Shown: positions 1 through 9,340, counted from the stretch's first letter. The stretch: DNA of 64,000 bases from Bradyrhizobium sp. B097 (GCF_038957035.1 NZ_CP152412.1:1484501-1548500); one strand, 5' to 3'. The notes: generated by a model not told the origin, from the letters alone. A program made the numbers and translations.

Positions 1-175
1 CAGCAGGGCGCGCGGGGCATAGCAACACCGCCACATCACGTAACAATCGGTGGCCGAGCACCGCAAATTCTGGCTGCACAATCGATGTTATGGCATAGGA
101 TGCGCAAGGCGCCGCAGATGCGGCGCCGTTCCGTTCTCTGCTCGCGTCATGCCTCTCAGCCGGAGACTCTCCAAC

Positions 176-658
176 ATGCGTCGCTTCACTCTCCTTGTCG
201 GTGCCGCCATCGCCACGCTGACCGCAATCGTTGGCGCCGACGCCCAACAGCCGAGCCAGCGCGTTCAGGTCGGCGTCCTGGAATGCCGCGGTGGCGCGAG
301 TGTCGGCTTCATCGTCGGTTCAGTGACCCATCTCGGTTGCGTGCTGCGCGCCAACGGCCTGCCTGAGGATCGCTACATCGCGACCATCCAGAAGGTCGGC
401 ATCGATCTCGGCATCACCCAGGAATCGGCGCTGGCCTGGGGCGTCTACGCACCGGTAGAGCGGCTCGGGCCGGGTGCGCTCTCCGGCAATTACGCCGGCG
501 CGCAGGGCAGTGCGACGCTCGGCGTCGGCGTCGGCGGCAATGTGCTGGTCGGCGGCTCCGACAACACGATCGCCCTGCAGCCGCTCAGCGTGCAGGGCCA
601 GGTCGGCGTCAACATCGCCGCCGGCCTCGAGAGCCTGGAGCTCCGTCCGGGCCGCTAA
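176..658 (+). CDS. DUF992 family secreted protein
   Basis: A protein of 160 residues whose first roughly 24 residues form a signal peptide ending near ADAQQ, so it is probably periplasmic. The mature part starts with a V-G-V-L-E-C segment and carries a second cysteine (THLGC), the pattern of the DUF992 family, which has no known function; the rest is glycine-rich. I chose the ATG at 176 because it is preceded by GGAGA and directly starts the MRRFTLL signal peptide. An upstream in-frame ATG at 149 is possible. It is convergent with the hydrolase gene and their stop codons overlap. Family call fairly sure, function unknown. Confidence 0.8.
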   Translation: MRRFTLLVGAAIATLTAIVGADAQQPSQRVQVGVLECRGGASVGFIVGSVTHLGCVLRANGLPEDRYIATIQKVGIDLGITQESALAWGVYAPVERLGPGALSGNYAGAQGSATLGVGVGGNVLVGGSDNTIALQPLSVQGQVGVNIAAGLESLELRPGR

Positions 659-1587
659 CGCGCGCGCGCACCGTTCTGCATTCCGCCGAAGAAGCCGCGG
701 GCTTCTTCGGCAACGATCCCGGGCGCTTCGGCGTGAACATAGTGCCCGGTGTCGACGAAGCTGATCGAAGGTTCGCTCCAATAGTCCCCCAGCCGGTCCG
801 ACCATTCCGGCGAGATCAGCGGATCACGGCGGCCCCAGAGAAAGCGCGAAGGGATTTCGATGCGCGGCTGCAGCGGCAGTCTGCCTTCCAGCCAGAGCCG
901 GCGATTGGGCGCGGACGAGAGATACCAGTCGAAGCCGCCCTGGATGTTGCCCGGCTTCATGAAGTTATCGACATAGGCTTCGAGCAGGTCGCCGAATACG
1001 GCGGGATCGTCGGCCGACCAATGCTCGAGGAAATGGCGGAAGTAGAGCCGGCATGACTCGCGCGAGCTTCCGACCAGTTGCGCAGCCCATGGCAGCTGCT
1101 GGAAGTATTGATACCAGACCTCGATCAGGTGGCCGGGCTCGCCGTAGCGTTGGCCGAGGCCCGGATAGGGCGTGCAGAGATAGAGCGTCCCTCGCAGCCG
1201 CCGCGGCTGACGATGCGACATCGCCTGCATGACATAGGCGCCGAGATCGCCGCCGATCACGCCGAAGCGGTCATGACCGAGCGCGTCCATGACCGCGAAC
1301 ATGTCCAGCGCGTGGCGCTCCGCCGTGGCGGACGCGTCAGGTCCCGGCACCGGCTTGCCGGTGTCGCCGCAGCCGCGCAGGTCCGGCGCGATCAGCTCGA
1401 AACTGTCGCCGAGCCGCAGCATCAGTGGGCGCCACACCAGCCAGAACTCCGGCCAGCCGTGGAGCAGGAGCAGCGGCGGCCCCTTGCCGAAACGCGCGAC
1501 GTTGACGAACAGGCCGCCGATATCGATCTTCTGTTGCGTGATGCCTGCCGCGGCCGCGTCCGCGAAGGCTTTTTCCAGTGCCGTCAT
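655..1587 (-). CDS. alpha/beta hydrolase, epoxide hydrolase-like
   Basis: A 310-residue alpha/beta-fold hydrolase. The oxyanion motif HGWPEFW lies at residues 43-49 and the probable nucleophile is Asp114 in GGDLGAYV, where epoxide hydrolases and haloalkane dehalogenases have an Asp and esterases a Ser. The base is probably one of the histidines in DTGHYVH near residues 282-285. The nucleophile elbow reads GGDLG rather than the common GHDWG, so the substrate is uncertain; epoxide hydrolysis or dehalogenation are both possible. It is divergent from a LysR gene across 124 bp, which suggests that regulator controls it. Cytoplasmic, no signal peptide. Confidence 0.85.
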   Translation of the reverse strand: MTALEKAFADAAAAGITQQKIDIGGLFVNVARFGKGPPLLLLHGWPEFWLVWRPLMLRLGDSFELIAPDLRGCGDTGKPVPGPDASATAERHALDMFAVMDALGHDRFGVIGGDLGAYVMQAMSHRQPRRLRGTLYLCTPYPGLGQRYGEPGHLIEVWYQYFQQLPWAAQLVGSSRESCRLYFRHFLEHWSADDPAVFGDLLEAYVDNFMKPGNIQGGFDWYLSSAPNRRLWLEGRLPLQPRIEIPSRFLWGRRDPLISPEWSDRLGDYWSEPSISFVDTGHYVHAEAPGIVAEEARGFFGGMQNGARAR

Positions 1588-1711
1588 GGCGACCTCCTGT
1601 GGTTTGCCGCAGGCTGTCCGCGTTCGCGCGTCCGGTCCAATACCCGTTCGATACGGTAGCAGAGCTATTGCGTATGGCTGCCGGCGCCGGCCGCCGTGCT
1701 ATATCGCCGGC

Positions 1712-2617
1712 ATGGAATTGCGACACCTCAGATATTTCGTGGCGCTCGGCGAGGAATTAAATTTCACCCGCGCGGCCGAGCGGCTGCGCATCGCGCAGCC
1801 GCCGCTGAGCCAGCAGATCCGCCAGCTCGAGGACGAGCTCGGCGTGACGCTGCTGCAGCGGAATAGCCGTCCTGTCAGGCTCACCGAGGCCGGCGAGCTG
1901 TTTCTGGCGCGCGCACGCGCGCTGCTCGCAAGTTTCGAGAGTGCGGTGGCCGATACCCGGCGCGTCGGCCGCGGCCAGGCCGGCAAGCTCGCAATCGGAT
2001 TCGTCGGCTCCGCCATGTTTGCCGGCCTGCCCGATATTATCGGCGCCTATCGCGATGCCTGTCCCGATGTCGAGCTCGTGCTCGACGAGATGCTGGCGGC
2101 CGAGATCGCCGAGGCATTGCGGCGGCGCCGGATCGATGTCGGCTTCGCACGCCCGGCGCTGTTGCCCGAAGCGGGGCTCGCGCAGCGTCTGATCCTCGAT
2201 GAGCCCTATGTCGCGGCGCTGCCGCGCGCGCATCCCCTCGCGGCGCGCGGCGACATTGCGCTCGCCGAACTGTCCGACGATGCCTTCGTGCTCTATCCGG
2301 CGCAGCCGGAGCCTTCGGTCACCGGCCTGATCGTCGCCGCCTGCCAGGCCGCCGGCTTCACGCCGCGGCTCGCGCAGGAAGTTCTGCATCTGCAAACCGC
2401 GATCGGCCTGATCGCCGCCGGTGTCGGCGTGTCGCTCGTACCTGAAGGCGCGGCGCGCGCGCAAACCGGTCGTGGCATGTCGTACGTTCGGCTTGCCGCG
2501 CCGGCGGTGACGGCTCCGCTCACGATTGCGTGGCGCGAGGAAGATGTGTCTCCTGCCGTGCAGCGCCTGCTCGACATCGCGCAGCGCTGGCGCGAGATTG
2601 CGCCGTTCAGGAACTGA
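1712..2617 (+). CDS. LysR-family transcriptional regulator
   Basis: A LysR-type regulator of 301 residues. The N-terminal winged helix-turn-helix is clear (residues 1-60: MELRHLRYFVALGEELNFTR then AAERLRIAQPPLSQQIRQLE), followed by a substrate-binding effector domain from about residue 90. The start at 1712 gives the standard LysR N-terminus; the open frame extends much further upstream but only through antisense of the hydrolase. Its divergent placement points to control of the neighbouring alpha/beta hydrolase. The effector is unknown; the form resembles CatR/BenM-like activators of aromatic degradation, but that is only a resemblance. Confidence 0.9.
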   Translation: MELRHLRYFVALGEELNFTRAAERLRIAQPPLSQQIRQLEDELGVTLLQRNSRPVRLTEAGELFLARARALLASFESAVADTRRVGRGQAGKLAIGFVGSAMFAGLPDIIGAYRDACPDVELVLDEMLAAEIAEALRRRRIDVGFARPALLPEAGLAQRLILDEPYVAALPRAHPLAARGDIALAELSDDAFVLYPAQPEPSVTGLIVAACQAAGFTPRLAQEVLHLQTAIGLIAAGVGVSLVPEGAARAQTGRGMSYVRLAAPAVTAPLTIAWREEDVSPAVQRLLDIAQRWREIAPFRN

Positions 2618-2787
2618 CGCATCGGACGCAATCGTCCGGCGAATGGCGGTGCGCAGCTCCGCTATCGCAAACTCCCGCGACGCCGCACCGCAGCGACGTT
2701 TTCCCGCTTGCCAAATGTCAAACGCAGGCAGAGCATAAACGGTCGCCGACCCAATCATGGGCCGAGCTCCAACACGAGGAGGCGGCA

Positions 2788-4836
2788 ATGGGACAAGACG
2801 TCAGAAGTCCCCGAGGTCCACGGTGCATCGCGCTGGTGGGCCCTTTCCAAAGCGGTAAAACCACACTTCTGGAAGCGATCCTGGCGCGCACTGGCGCCAT
2901 CAAGACTGCCGGCAGCGTCGATGCCGGAACCTCCGTCGGCGATGCTAGCCCCGAGGCACGTCAACACAAGATGGGCGTAGGCCTGACCGCCGCGACCACC
3001 ACCTTTATGGGGGACAGCTACACCTTTATCGATTGCCCCGGCTCGATCGAATTCGCGCACGACATGCGTGCCGCGTTGCCGGCGGTCGATGCCGCGGTCG
3101 TGGTCTGCGAGGCTGACGAGAAGAAGCTGCCGCAGCTGCAGATCATCCTGCGCGAGCTCGAGGAGCTCGGGATTCCCCGTTTCCTGTTCCTGAACAAGAT
3201 CGACCGCGCCAACAAGCGCGTCCGCGAGACGCTTGCGACGCTACAGCCGGCGTCGCGCGTGCCGCTGGTGCTGCGCCAGATCCCGATCTGGAACGGCGAT
3301 CTGATCGAAGGCTTCGTCGATCTCGCGCTGGAGCGCGCCTTCGTCTATCGCGAGCATAAGCCGTCGGAGGTGATGGCGCTGGAAGGCGGCAATCTCGATC
3401 GCGAGAAGGAAGCGCGCTTCTCGATGCTGGAGAAGCTCGCCGATCACGACGATGCGTTGATGGAGCAGTTGCTGGAGGATATCCAGCCGCCGCGCGATGC
3501 CGTGTTCGACGATCTCGCACGCGAACTGCGCGAAGGGCTGATTTGTCCGGTGCTGCTTGGCGCGGCGAGCCGCGAGAACGGCGTGCTCCGCCTGATGAAG
3601 GCGCTGCGCCACGAGGCGCCCGGGGTCACTGAGACCGCTGCGCGGCTCGGCATCAAGGACCAGAAGGATGCGCTGGCCTATGTGTTCAAGACCGTGCACC
3701 TGCAGCACGGCGGCAAGCTGTCGCTGGCGCGCGTGCTCGCAGGCCGGCTCGACGACGGCGCGACGCTGCAATCCTCAAGCGGCGAGAGCGGGCGGGTTTC
3801 CGGCATCCTCGCGGTCTCGGGTACGCATGACAGCAAGCGGCCGCAGGCCGAAGCCGGCGACGCGGTCGCGCTCGGCAAGCTCGATGCGATCAAGACCGGC
3901 GATACGGTATCGAGCGGCAAGACCGCCCCGGCCTCGCTGGTCAAGATCGAGCCGGTGGCGGCGGTGCTGTCGATCTCGATCGCCGCGACCGACCGCAAGG
4001 ACGACGTCAAGCTCGGCCAGGCGCTGCTGCGGTTGAACGAGGAGGATCCCTCGCTGACGATGATCCAGAACCCGCGCACCCACGACACCGTGCTGTGGGG
4101 GCAGGGCGAGATGCATCTGCGCGTTGCGCAGGAACGGCTGAAGGACCGCTACGGCGTCAACGTCAAATCGCATCCGCCGGCGATCGGCTATCAGGAGACC
4201 ATCCGCAAGGCGGTCACCCAGCGCGGCCGGCATAAGAAGCAGTCGGGCGGCCACGGCCAGTTCGGAGACGTCGTGCTCGACATCAAGCCGAAGCCGCGCG
4301 GAAGCGGTTTCGAATTCCACGAGAAGGTGGTCGGCGGCGCGGTGCCGCGCAACTATATCGGCGCGGTGGAGGAGGGGGTGGTCGACGCGCTCACGCGCGG
4401 CCCGCTCGGCTTCCCAGTGATCGACGTCGACGTCACGCTGACCGACGGCTCCTATCACAGCGTAGACTCCTCCGACCTTGCGTTCCGCACCGCGGCGCGG
4501 GTCGGCGTCAGCGAGGCGCTGCCGCAGTGCCAGCCGGTGCTGCTGGAGCCGATCCACGTGGTCGAGATCGTCTGTCCGACCGATGCGACCGCCAAGATCA
4601 ACGCGATCCTGTCGGCGCGTCGCGGCCAGATCCTCGGCTTCGACACCCGCGAGGGCTGGAGCGGCTGGGACTGCGTCCGTGCCACGATGCCGGAATCCGA
4701 GATCGGCGACCTCATCGTCGAACTGCGCTCCGCGACCGCCGGCGCCGGCACGTTTACCCGCCAGTTCGACCGCATGGCCGAAGTGACGGGCCGCGCCGCC
4801 GACCAGATCATCGCCGCGCATCGCGACGCGGCGTGA
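2788..4836 (+). CDS. elongation factor G-like GTPase (EF-G paralogue)
   Basis: A translational GTPase of 682 residues with the EF-G domain order: G domain with P-loop GPFQSGKTT (18-26), G3 DCPGS (82-86) and G4 NKID (136-139), then domain II, and domains III to V from about residue 390. Main-copy EF-G has DTPGH in G3 with a catalytic histidine; here that position is Ser86. The effector loop also departs from the usual RGITI, reading GVGLTAAT. This marks the diverged EF-G-like subfamily often annotated only as elongation factor G, not the essential FusA, which normally sits with rpsL, rpsG and tuf. GAGGAGG at 2777-2783 supports this start. Cytoplasmic; exact role unknown. Confidence 0.88.
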   Translation: MGQDVRSPRGPRCIALVGPFQSGKTTLLEAILARTGAIKTAGSVDAGTSVGDASPEARQHKMGVGLTAATTTFMGDSYTFIDCPGSIEFAHDMRAALPAVDAAVVVCEADEKKLPQLQIILRELEELGIPRFLFLNKIDRANKRVRETLATLQPASRVPLVLRQIPIWNGDLIEGFVDLALERAFVYREHKPSEVMALEGGNLDREKEARFSMLEKLADHDDALMEQLLEDIQPPRDAVFDDLARELREGLICPVLLGAASRENGVLRLMKALRHEAPGVTETAARLGIKDQKDALAYVFKTVHLQHGGKLSLARVLAGRLDDGATLQSSSGESGRVSGILAVSGTHDSKRPQAEAGDAVALGKLDAIKTGDTVSSGKTAPASLVKIEPVAAVLSISIAATDRKDDVKLGQALLRLNEEDPSLTMIQNPRTHDTVLWGQGEMHLRVAQERLKDRYGVNVKSHPPAIGYQETIRKAVTQRGRHKKQSGGHGQFGDVVLDIKPKPRGSGFEFHEKVVGGAVPRNYIGAVEEGVVDALTRGPLGFPVIDVDVTLTDGSYHSVDSSDLAFRTAARVGVSEALPQCQPVLLEPIHVVEIVCPTDATAKINAILSARRGQILGFDTREGWSGWDCVRATMPESEIGDLIVELRSATAGAGTFTRQFDRMAEVTGRAADQIIAAHRDAA

Positions 4837-4850
4837 GGCTGTAACAGTCA

Positions 4851-4879
4851 TCCCGGGCGCGCAAAACTTGCGCCCGGGA
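4851..4879 (+). terminator. Hairpin downstream of the EF-G-like gene
   Basis: Perfect 10-bp inverted repeat, TCCCGGGCGC at 4851-4860 and GCGCCCGGGA at 4870-4879, with a 9-base loop, starting 14 bp after the stop codon. No T-run follows, so it may be an RNA-stabilising hairpin or a weak terminator. Confidence 0.5.
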
Positions 4880-5012
4880 CTCGCGGCTACATTTGGTTCT
4901 GTCACTATCGGCCTGCAACGATGTGCAATTACACATTGTAGAATGACCGACACTATCCCGCCACGGAGTGCGCCTACTCGTCGATCCCGGTTTGGACGGT
5001 GAGGGCAGGACC

Positions 5013-7010
5013 GTGCGCGTGTGGTCGAAAGTTGCCGCGTTGGCAGGCGTACTGTTGATGCATGGCGTATTTGCGCAAGACAAGCCGATGGAATTGACGC
5101 CGGCCGGCAAGGCCGTTTTGCAGGATTTGATCGCGGAGAGGCCCTCACCCTACGACACTCCCTCGTCTGGCCCCCTGCCAATGTGCGCGTTTCCCGGCGG
5201 TCTGTGTGGAGCGGTGCACCGCGACGGTACGGTCGCGGTATTTCCCCGCTACGACTGGATCGGCACATTCTCGGATCAGCGGGCCGCCGTCCGCCTCGGC
5301 GGTCTCTACGGCTTCATCGACGAGGACGGCCACGAGATCGTCAAGCCACAATACCGCATCGTCGACGACTATCGGTTCGGCTTCGCGCAGGTCGATGTGG
5401 ATGGAAGGTCCGGTCTGATCGACCAGGACGGCAAGATGGTGATCGAGCCGAAATATGGATTCATCCGAGCGATCAGTCCTGATCGTTTTGCCGTATCGGA
5501 AGACCGGCACCTGGGCGGTATGACCGGCGGGGAGGACTTTTCCAGTAGCCGGGTCGCGTTTACGCCGTCCGGCGAAGCGAGCTTCAGCGTCAGCGCCCCT
5601 GAGCCGTCCCTCACCGATGTCATCGACGTCCAGGGCCGATTGATCGAGTCGCGCAAACCGCCGATTCCCGGGTTCGACAACAATCCGGCACTCCGCTGGG
5701 TGCAAAAGGACAAGCTTTGGGGGCTGATGCGCGCTGACGGAAGCTGGCTCGTCGAGCCGAAATTCCAGCAGGTGAGTGCGTTGAATAACGGGCTCGCACG
5801 CGTGACCGTCAACGGCAAGGTCGGCTTTATCGACCGGCGGGGAAACTTCGTCATCGAGCCGGTTTTCGACAAAGCCGGGTGGTTCATTGCGGGCTTCGAT
5901 CGCACCTCGGCCGAGCGCGACGGCATCGTGGGCGTGATCGACAAGTCAGGTGCATGGATTTTCCAGACCAATTATCAACAGCTTCAGTTTGCCTTTGCCA
6001 GCCTCAAGTCCGATCACCCGGGCGCTGTGTTCGGCTGGCGCTTCAAGACGGCCGACCGGTGGGGGCTTTTAGACCTCAATGGCCGCGTAATTATCGACGC
6101 CGAATACGATCAGCCGATCGGGCAATGCGCCGATGGCCGGCTCAACGCGTACAAGAACAAGGAAGCGCTCTACTTCAAGGCGGACGGCAGCCCGTTGCAG
6201 CCGCCCGACGGCCGGCTTATCGACGCGTCGTGCTATGGCGGCACTCCGCCATTCATTCTGAAGATCGGAGACAAATTCGGTTTGGTCGACGCCGGCTCGA
6301 ACCCAGTGACGCCTGTGGTGTTTGACGCGATCGTCTGGGCCGGACCGGACGTCAAGAATGCCAAGCTTCATGGCAAATGGGGTCGCCTTGGGCCCGATGG
6401 ACATTGGGTGCTCGAACTCAAATTCGACTACCTCTCAACCGGCGCCGGCCTCTTCGTCGCATCGATCCACGGCAAGCGCGGCTTCATGCGCTCGGACGGA
6501 TCATGGCTGATCGAGCCGAAATTCGACGCAGCCGCACTGCGTCGCGAAAATGACACCGCCTTTGTGACCCTGTCCGGAGCGACCGGCGTGCTCCGGCTTT
6601 CGGATCAATCCTGGGTCATTCCGCCGCGGCCGGGCGTTCTGTGCGATGTCAGTATCAGTCCCGTGATGGTGTCGGAAGCCGCGGGCAAGCGCGCTATCCT
6701 GTCGCGAACCGGGGAGACGTGGATCGACATTGGCGCCGAACGCGTGGGGGTCAACGTCGATTTCGGCCTCCTGACCTTTCTCAGGGACGGCAAGTGGGGG
6801 CTGGTCGATACCGCCGGGCTAGTGATGGTCGAGCCGCAGTTCGACGAGCCGGTCTACTTCACGCCGCGCCTACGCGGCGTGGCGTGGGCCAAGCGCGACG
6901 GCAAATGGTGTGCGATCGACCGGCGCGCTCACTCGGTCCCGGGCGTCGCATGCCTCGATACCAACCCCCTGGGTCGCGACAACCGCTTCGAGTGCAAAGT
7001 TGAGCGGTGA
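5013..7010 (+). CDS. WG-repeat secreted protein
   Basis: A protein of 665 residues with an N-terminal signal peptide (VRVWSKVAALAGVLLMHGVFA) and then at least ten WG-type repeats, seen as recurring units of the form W/Y-G-hydrophobic-D-x-x-G-x-hydrophobic-I-x-P-x-F/Y-D. Examples are KLWGLMRADGSWLVEPKF and GKWGLVDTAGLVMVEPQF. WG repeats are thought to form beta-rich binding folds in exported proteins; a substrate is not known. I chose the GTG at 5013 since GAGGG precedes it and the signal peptide starts there; a GTG at 4968 is in frame upstream. It stands alone, with hairpins on both sides. Confidence 0.85.
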   Translation: MRVWSKVAALAGVLLMHGVFAQDKPMELTPAGKAVLQDLIAERPSPYDTPSSGPLPMCAFPGGLCGAVHRDGTVAVFPRYDWIGTFSDQRAAVRLGGLYGFIDEDGHEIVKPQYRIVDDYRFGFAQVDVDGRSGLIDQDGKMVIEPKYGFIRAISPDRFAVSEDRHLGGMTGGEDFSSSRVAFTPSGEASFSVSAPEPSLTDVIDVQGRLIESRKPPIPGFDNNPALRWVQKDKLWGLMRADGSWLVEPKFQQVSALNNGLARVTVNGKVGFIDRRGNFVIEPVFDKAGWFIAGFDRTSAERDGIVGVIDKSGAWIFQTNYQQLQFAFASLKSDHPGAVFGWRFKTADRWGLLDLNGRVIIDAEYDQPIGQCADGRLNAYKNKEALYFKADGSPLQPPDGRLIDASCYGGTPPFILKIGDKFGLVDAGSNPVTPVVFDAIVWAGPDVKNAKLHGKWGRLGPDGHWVLELKFDYLSTGAGLFVASIHGKRGFMRSDGSWLIEPKFDAAALRRENDTAFVTLSGATGVLRLSDQSWVIPPRPGVLCDVSISPVMVSEAAGKRAILSRTGETWIDIGAERVGVNVDFGLLTFLRDGKWGLVDTAGLVMVEPQFDEPVYFTPRLRGVAWAKRDGKWCAIDRRAHSVPGVACLDTNPLGRDNRFECKVER

Positions 7011-7018
7011 CTTCCTGC

Positions 7019-7043
7019 GATCACGCCCTGCGCGGGCGTGATC
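7019..7043 (+). terminator. Probable terminator after the WG-repeat gene
   Basis: Perfect 10-bp stem GATCACGCCC (7019-7028) and GGGCGTGATC (7034-7043) with a 5-base loop, 9 bp after the stop codon. No strong T-run, so the strength is uncertain. Confidence 0.6.
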
Positions 7044-7101
7044 GTTGGCAGGATGGCCGGAGGCCGCTAGCTTGTGTCCCTGATGGGGGCGCAACGACAT
7101 C

Positions 7102-7743
7102 ATGCTTGAATCCCGCCGTAACCTGGCGCTGGCCTGCGCGCTCAGCGCGCTGGCCGGCTATGTAGACGGAATCGGCTATCTGCATCTCGGCGGGCTGTTC
7201 GTCTCCTTTATGAGCGGCAACTCGACGCGGCTCGGCGTGACCTTGGCCGAGGGCCATTGGCAGCACGCTCTGGATGCGCTGGAACTGATCGTGCTGTTCG
7301 TCGCCGGCGCTGCGGCCGGCAGCCTCATCGTGCTCAGCCGCATCGCGCATCGCCAGCCCCTGGTCCTGCTGGTCGAGGCGCTGCTGCTGATGGCGGCGGC
7401 GATCGCCTATGCCTACGGCCTGCCGAACACCGCGGTCGCCGCCATCGTGCTGGCGATGGGGCTCGAGAACGCCGTGTTCCAGCTCGAAGGCGGGGCCGGG
7501 CTTGGCTTGACCTATGTCACGGGAGCGCTGGTGAAAGCGGGGCAGCTGATCGCCGCCGCGCTGACCGGCGGTGCGCCCTGGGCCTGGCTGCCCAACGTAT
7601 TGCTGTGGGCGGCGCTGGTCGCGGGCGCTCTGCTCGGGGCACTTGCCTACCGCTGGATCAGTCTCGGTGCGATCTGGTTTGCCGCGGGCTCCGCGTTCAC
7701 CCTCAGCGCGCTGGTTGCCGCAACCGCGAAGCGGATGGATTGA
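7102..7743 (+). CDS. DUF1275 (YoaK-like) membrane protein
   Basis: A 213-residue integral membrane protein with about six hydrophobic spans. The first segment contains the family-typical GYVDGIGYLHLGGLFVSFMSGNST stretch (residues 19-42, given here as landmarks GYVD, GLFVSFMSGN), which identifies DUF1275/YoaK. The function of the family is not established; a transport or stress role has been suggested from context in other bacteria. The next gene, aroE, begins 31 bp downstream, so the two may be co-transcribed. No regulatory signal is evident. Confidence 0.85.
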   Translation: MLESRRNLALACALSALAGYVDGIGYLHLGGLFVSFMSGNSTRLGVTLAEGHWQHALDALELIVLFVAGAAAGSLIVLSRIAHRQPLVLLVEALLLMAAAIAYAYGLPNTAVAAIVLAMGLENAVFQLEGGAGLGLTYVTGALVKAGQLIAAALTGGAPWAWLPNVLLWAALVAGALLGALAYRWISLGAIWFAAGSAFTLSALVAATAKRMD

Positions 7744-7774
7744 CAGCGCGCCTGCCTTGGCCGATGTCACGGCC

Positions 7775-8641
7775 ATGACATCCCAAGGCGACACCCAAGG
7801 CAGCACCCAAGGCAAAACCCGCGCCGCGTGCCTGATCGGCTGGCCGGCGGCGCATTCCCGCTCGCCGCTGATCCATCATTACTGGCTGCGCACGCTCGGC
7901 ATCGAGGGCGGCTATGTGATCGAGGCGGTCCCGCCGGAGGATTTCAAGGATTTCCTGTTCCGCCTGTCGCTGCGCGGCTTCGTCGGCGCCAACGTCACCC
8001 GTCCGCACAAGGAGCACGCGCTGGCGCTCTCGGCCCCGGACGCGCGCGCCCGCGCCGTCGGCGCCGCCAACACCCTGTGGTTCGCCGATGGCGAGCTGCG
8101 CTCCACCAACACCGATGTCGAAGGCTTCATCAACAATCTCGACGCCAGCGCGCCCGGCTGGGACAAGACGGAGGATGCGCTGGTGCTCGGCGCCGGCGGC
8201 GCTGCGCGTGCGGTGGTGTTCGGCCTGATCGAGCGCGGGATTGCGCGCGTGCATCTGGTCAACCGCACCATCGACCGCGCCCGCGCGCTTGCCGACCAGT
8301 TCGGCGCGCGCGTTCATCCCGCGACGTGGGACATGGTCGGCGAACTGCTGCCGCGCGCCGGCCTGCTGGTGAACACGACGTCGCTCGGCATGCATGGCCA
8401 GCCGGCGCTCGAGGTCGATGTGGCGTTGCTCCCGCAGAGCGCGGTTGTTTCCGACATTGTCTATGTGCCGCTGGTGACGCCGTTGCTTGCGGCGGCAGAG
8501 GCGCGCGGGCTGAAGACCGCCGACGGGCTCGGCATGCTGCTGCATCAGGCGGTACGCGGTTTCGAGCTGTGGTTCGGCCAGCGCCCGCACGTCACGCCGG
8601 AACTGCGTGCCCTCGTTGAGGCCGATCTCACAAAGACTTGA
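7775..8641 (+). CDS. aroE: shikimate dehydrogenase
   Basis: NADP-dependent shikimate dehydrogenase, step four of the chorismate pathway, reducing 3-dehydroshikimate. The 288-residue protein shows the substrate-site SRSP (28-31), the catalytic Lys79 in NVTRPHK, Asp114 in STNTD, the dinucleotide loop GAGGAAR (139-145) and NRTIDRA, where Arg contacts the NADP phosphate. The ATG at 7775 gives the usual start; a short TQG-repeat tail (residues 6-13) precedes the first strand and looks like a local codon repeat. In many alphaproteobacteria aroE is next to maf and coaE; here neither is present, so the context is unusual. Confidence 0.95.
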   Translation: MTSQGDTQGSTQGKTRAACLIGWPAAHSRSPLIHHYWLRTLGIEGGYVIEAVPPEDFKDFLFRLSLRGFVGANVTRPHKEHALALSAPDARARAVGAANTLWFADGELRSTNTDVEGFINNLDASAPGWDKTEDALVLGAGGAARAVVFGLIERGIARVHLVNRTIDRARALADQFGARVHPATWDMVGELLPRAGLLVNTTSLGMHGQPALEVDVALLPQSAVVSDIVYVPLVTPLLAAAEARGLKTADGLGMLLHQAVRGFELWFGQRPHVTPELRALVEADLTKT

Positions 8642-8706
8642 GGCCTGGAATAGCGTCTCCGGAGCGGTGTCTCGTGTTAGTCCCCCGCGTTCCCTCCCGG
8701 AGATCA

Positions 8707-9330
8707 ATGATGCCTGCCAGCCGTTCCCATTTCATTCGTCCGTTCATTGCGCTCGCGATGGTGACGGCATCCACGCTCCACGCACTTGCGCAGCAGCCGC
8801 CGACGCGGGTGCGTGGAACCGTCGAGAGCGTCGACGGCGATACGCTCGCGGTGAAGTCGCGCGGCGGCGAGGGCGTCAAGCTGCACATGGCGGGCAACAT
8901 GGTGGTGCTCGGCCTCACCAAGATCGCGCTGTCCGACATCAAGGTCGGTTCCTTCATCGGCACCACCACGGTGCCGGGGCCCGACGGCGTACCGAAGGCG
9001 GTCGAGGTGCATGTCTTCCCCGAAAACATGCGCGGCACCGGCGAAGGCTCGCGGCCGTATGATCTGAAGCCGAACAGCAGCATGACCAACGCCACCGTCG
9101 CGGAATCCGTCGTCGGCAATGACGGTCATACATTGCTGGTCAAGTACAAGGACGGCGAGAAGAAGGTGCAGGTCACGCCCGACACGCCGGTCGTGACCTA
9201 TGTTCCCGGCGACAAGGCGGACCTCAAGGCCGGCGCCAAGGTCATCGCCTTCATGAAGAAGCTGCCCGACGGCTCGCTCGAAACCGACCGCGTCAGCGTC
9301 GGCCGCGACGGGCTTACGCCGCCGATGTGA
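8707..9330 (+). CDS. secreted DUF5666-like protein, copy 1
   Basis: A 207-residue exported protein with a signal peptide ending near ALAQQPP. The mature part begins TRVRGTVESVDGDTLAVKSR, the beta-rich start typical of DUF5666/OB-like proteins, and continues with SDIKVGSFIGTTTV and a C-terminal VSVGRDGLTPPM. The next gene, 9577-10185, is a clear paralogue with the same length and C-terminus, so this is a tandem duplication. Neither has recognisable catalytic residues. Start at 8707 (ATGATG) has GGAG just upstream. Function unknown; periplasmic binding or stress role is only a guess. Confidence 0.78.
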   Translation: MMPASRSHFIRPFIALAMVTASTLHALAQQPPTRVRGTVESVDGDTLAVKSRGGEGVKLHMAGNMVVLGLTKIALSDIKVGSFIGTTTVPGPDGVPKAVEVHVFPENMRGTGEGSRPYDLKPNSSMTNATVAESVVGNDGHTLLVKYKDGEKKVQVTPDTPVVTYVPGDKADLKAGAKVIAFMKKLPDGSLETDRVSVGRDGLTPPM

Positions 9331-9340
9331 CACGCGGTTG

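Noticed and set aside
1641..1658. Weak inverted repeat TACC-N10-GGTA between hydrolase and LysR genes
   Set aside because: Only 4-bp arms, so chance is likely; not called as an operator.
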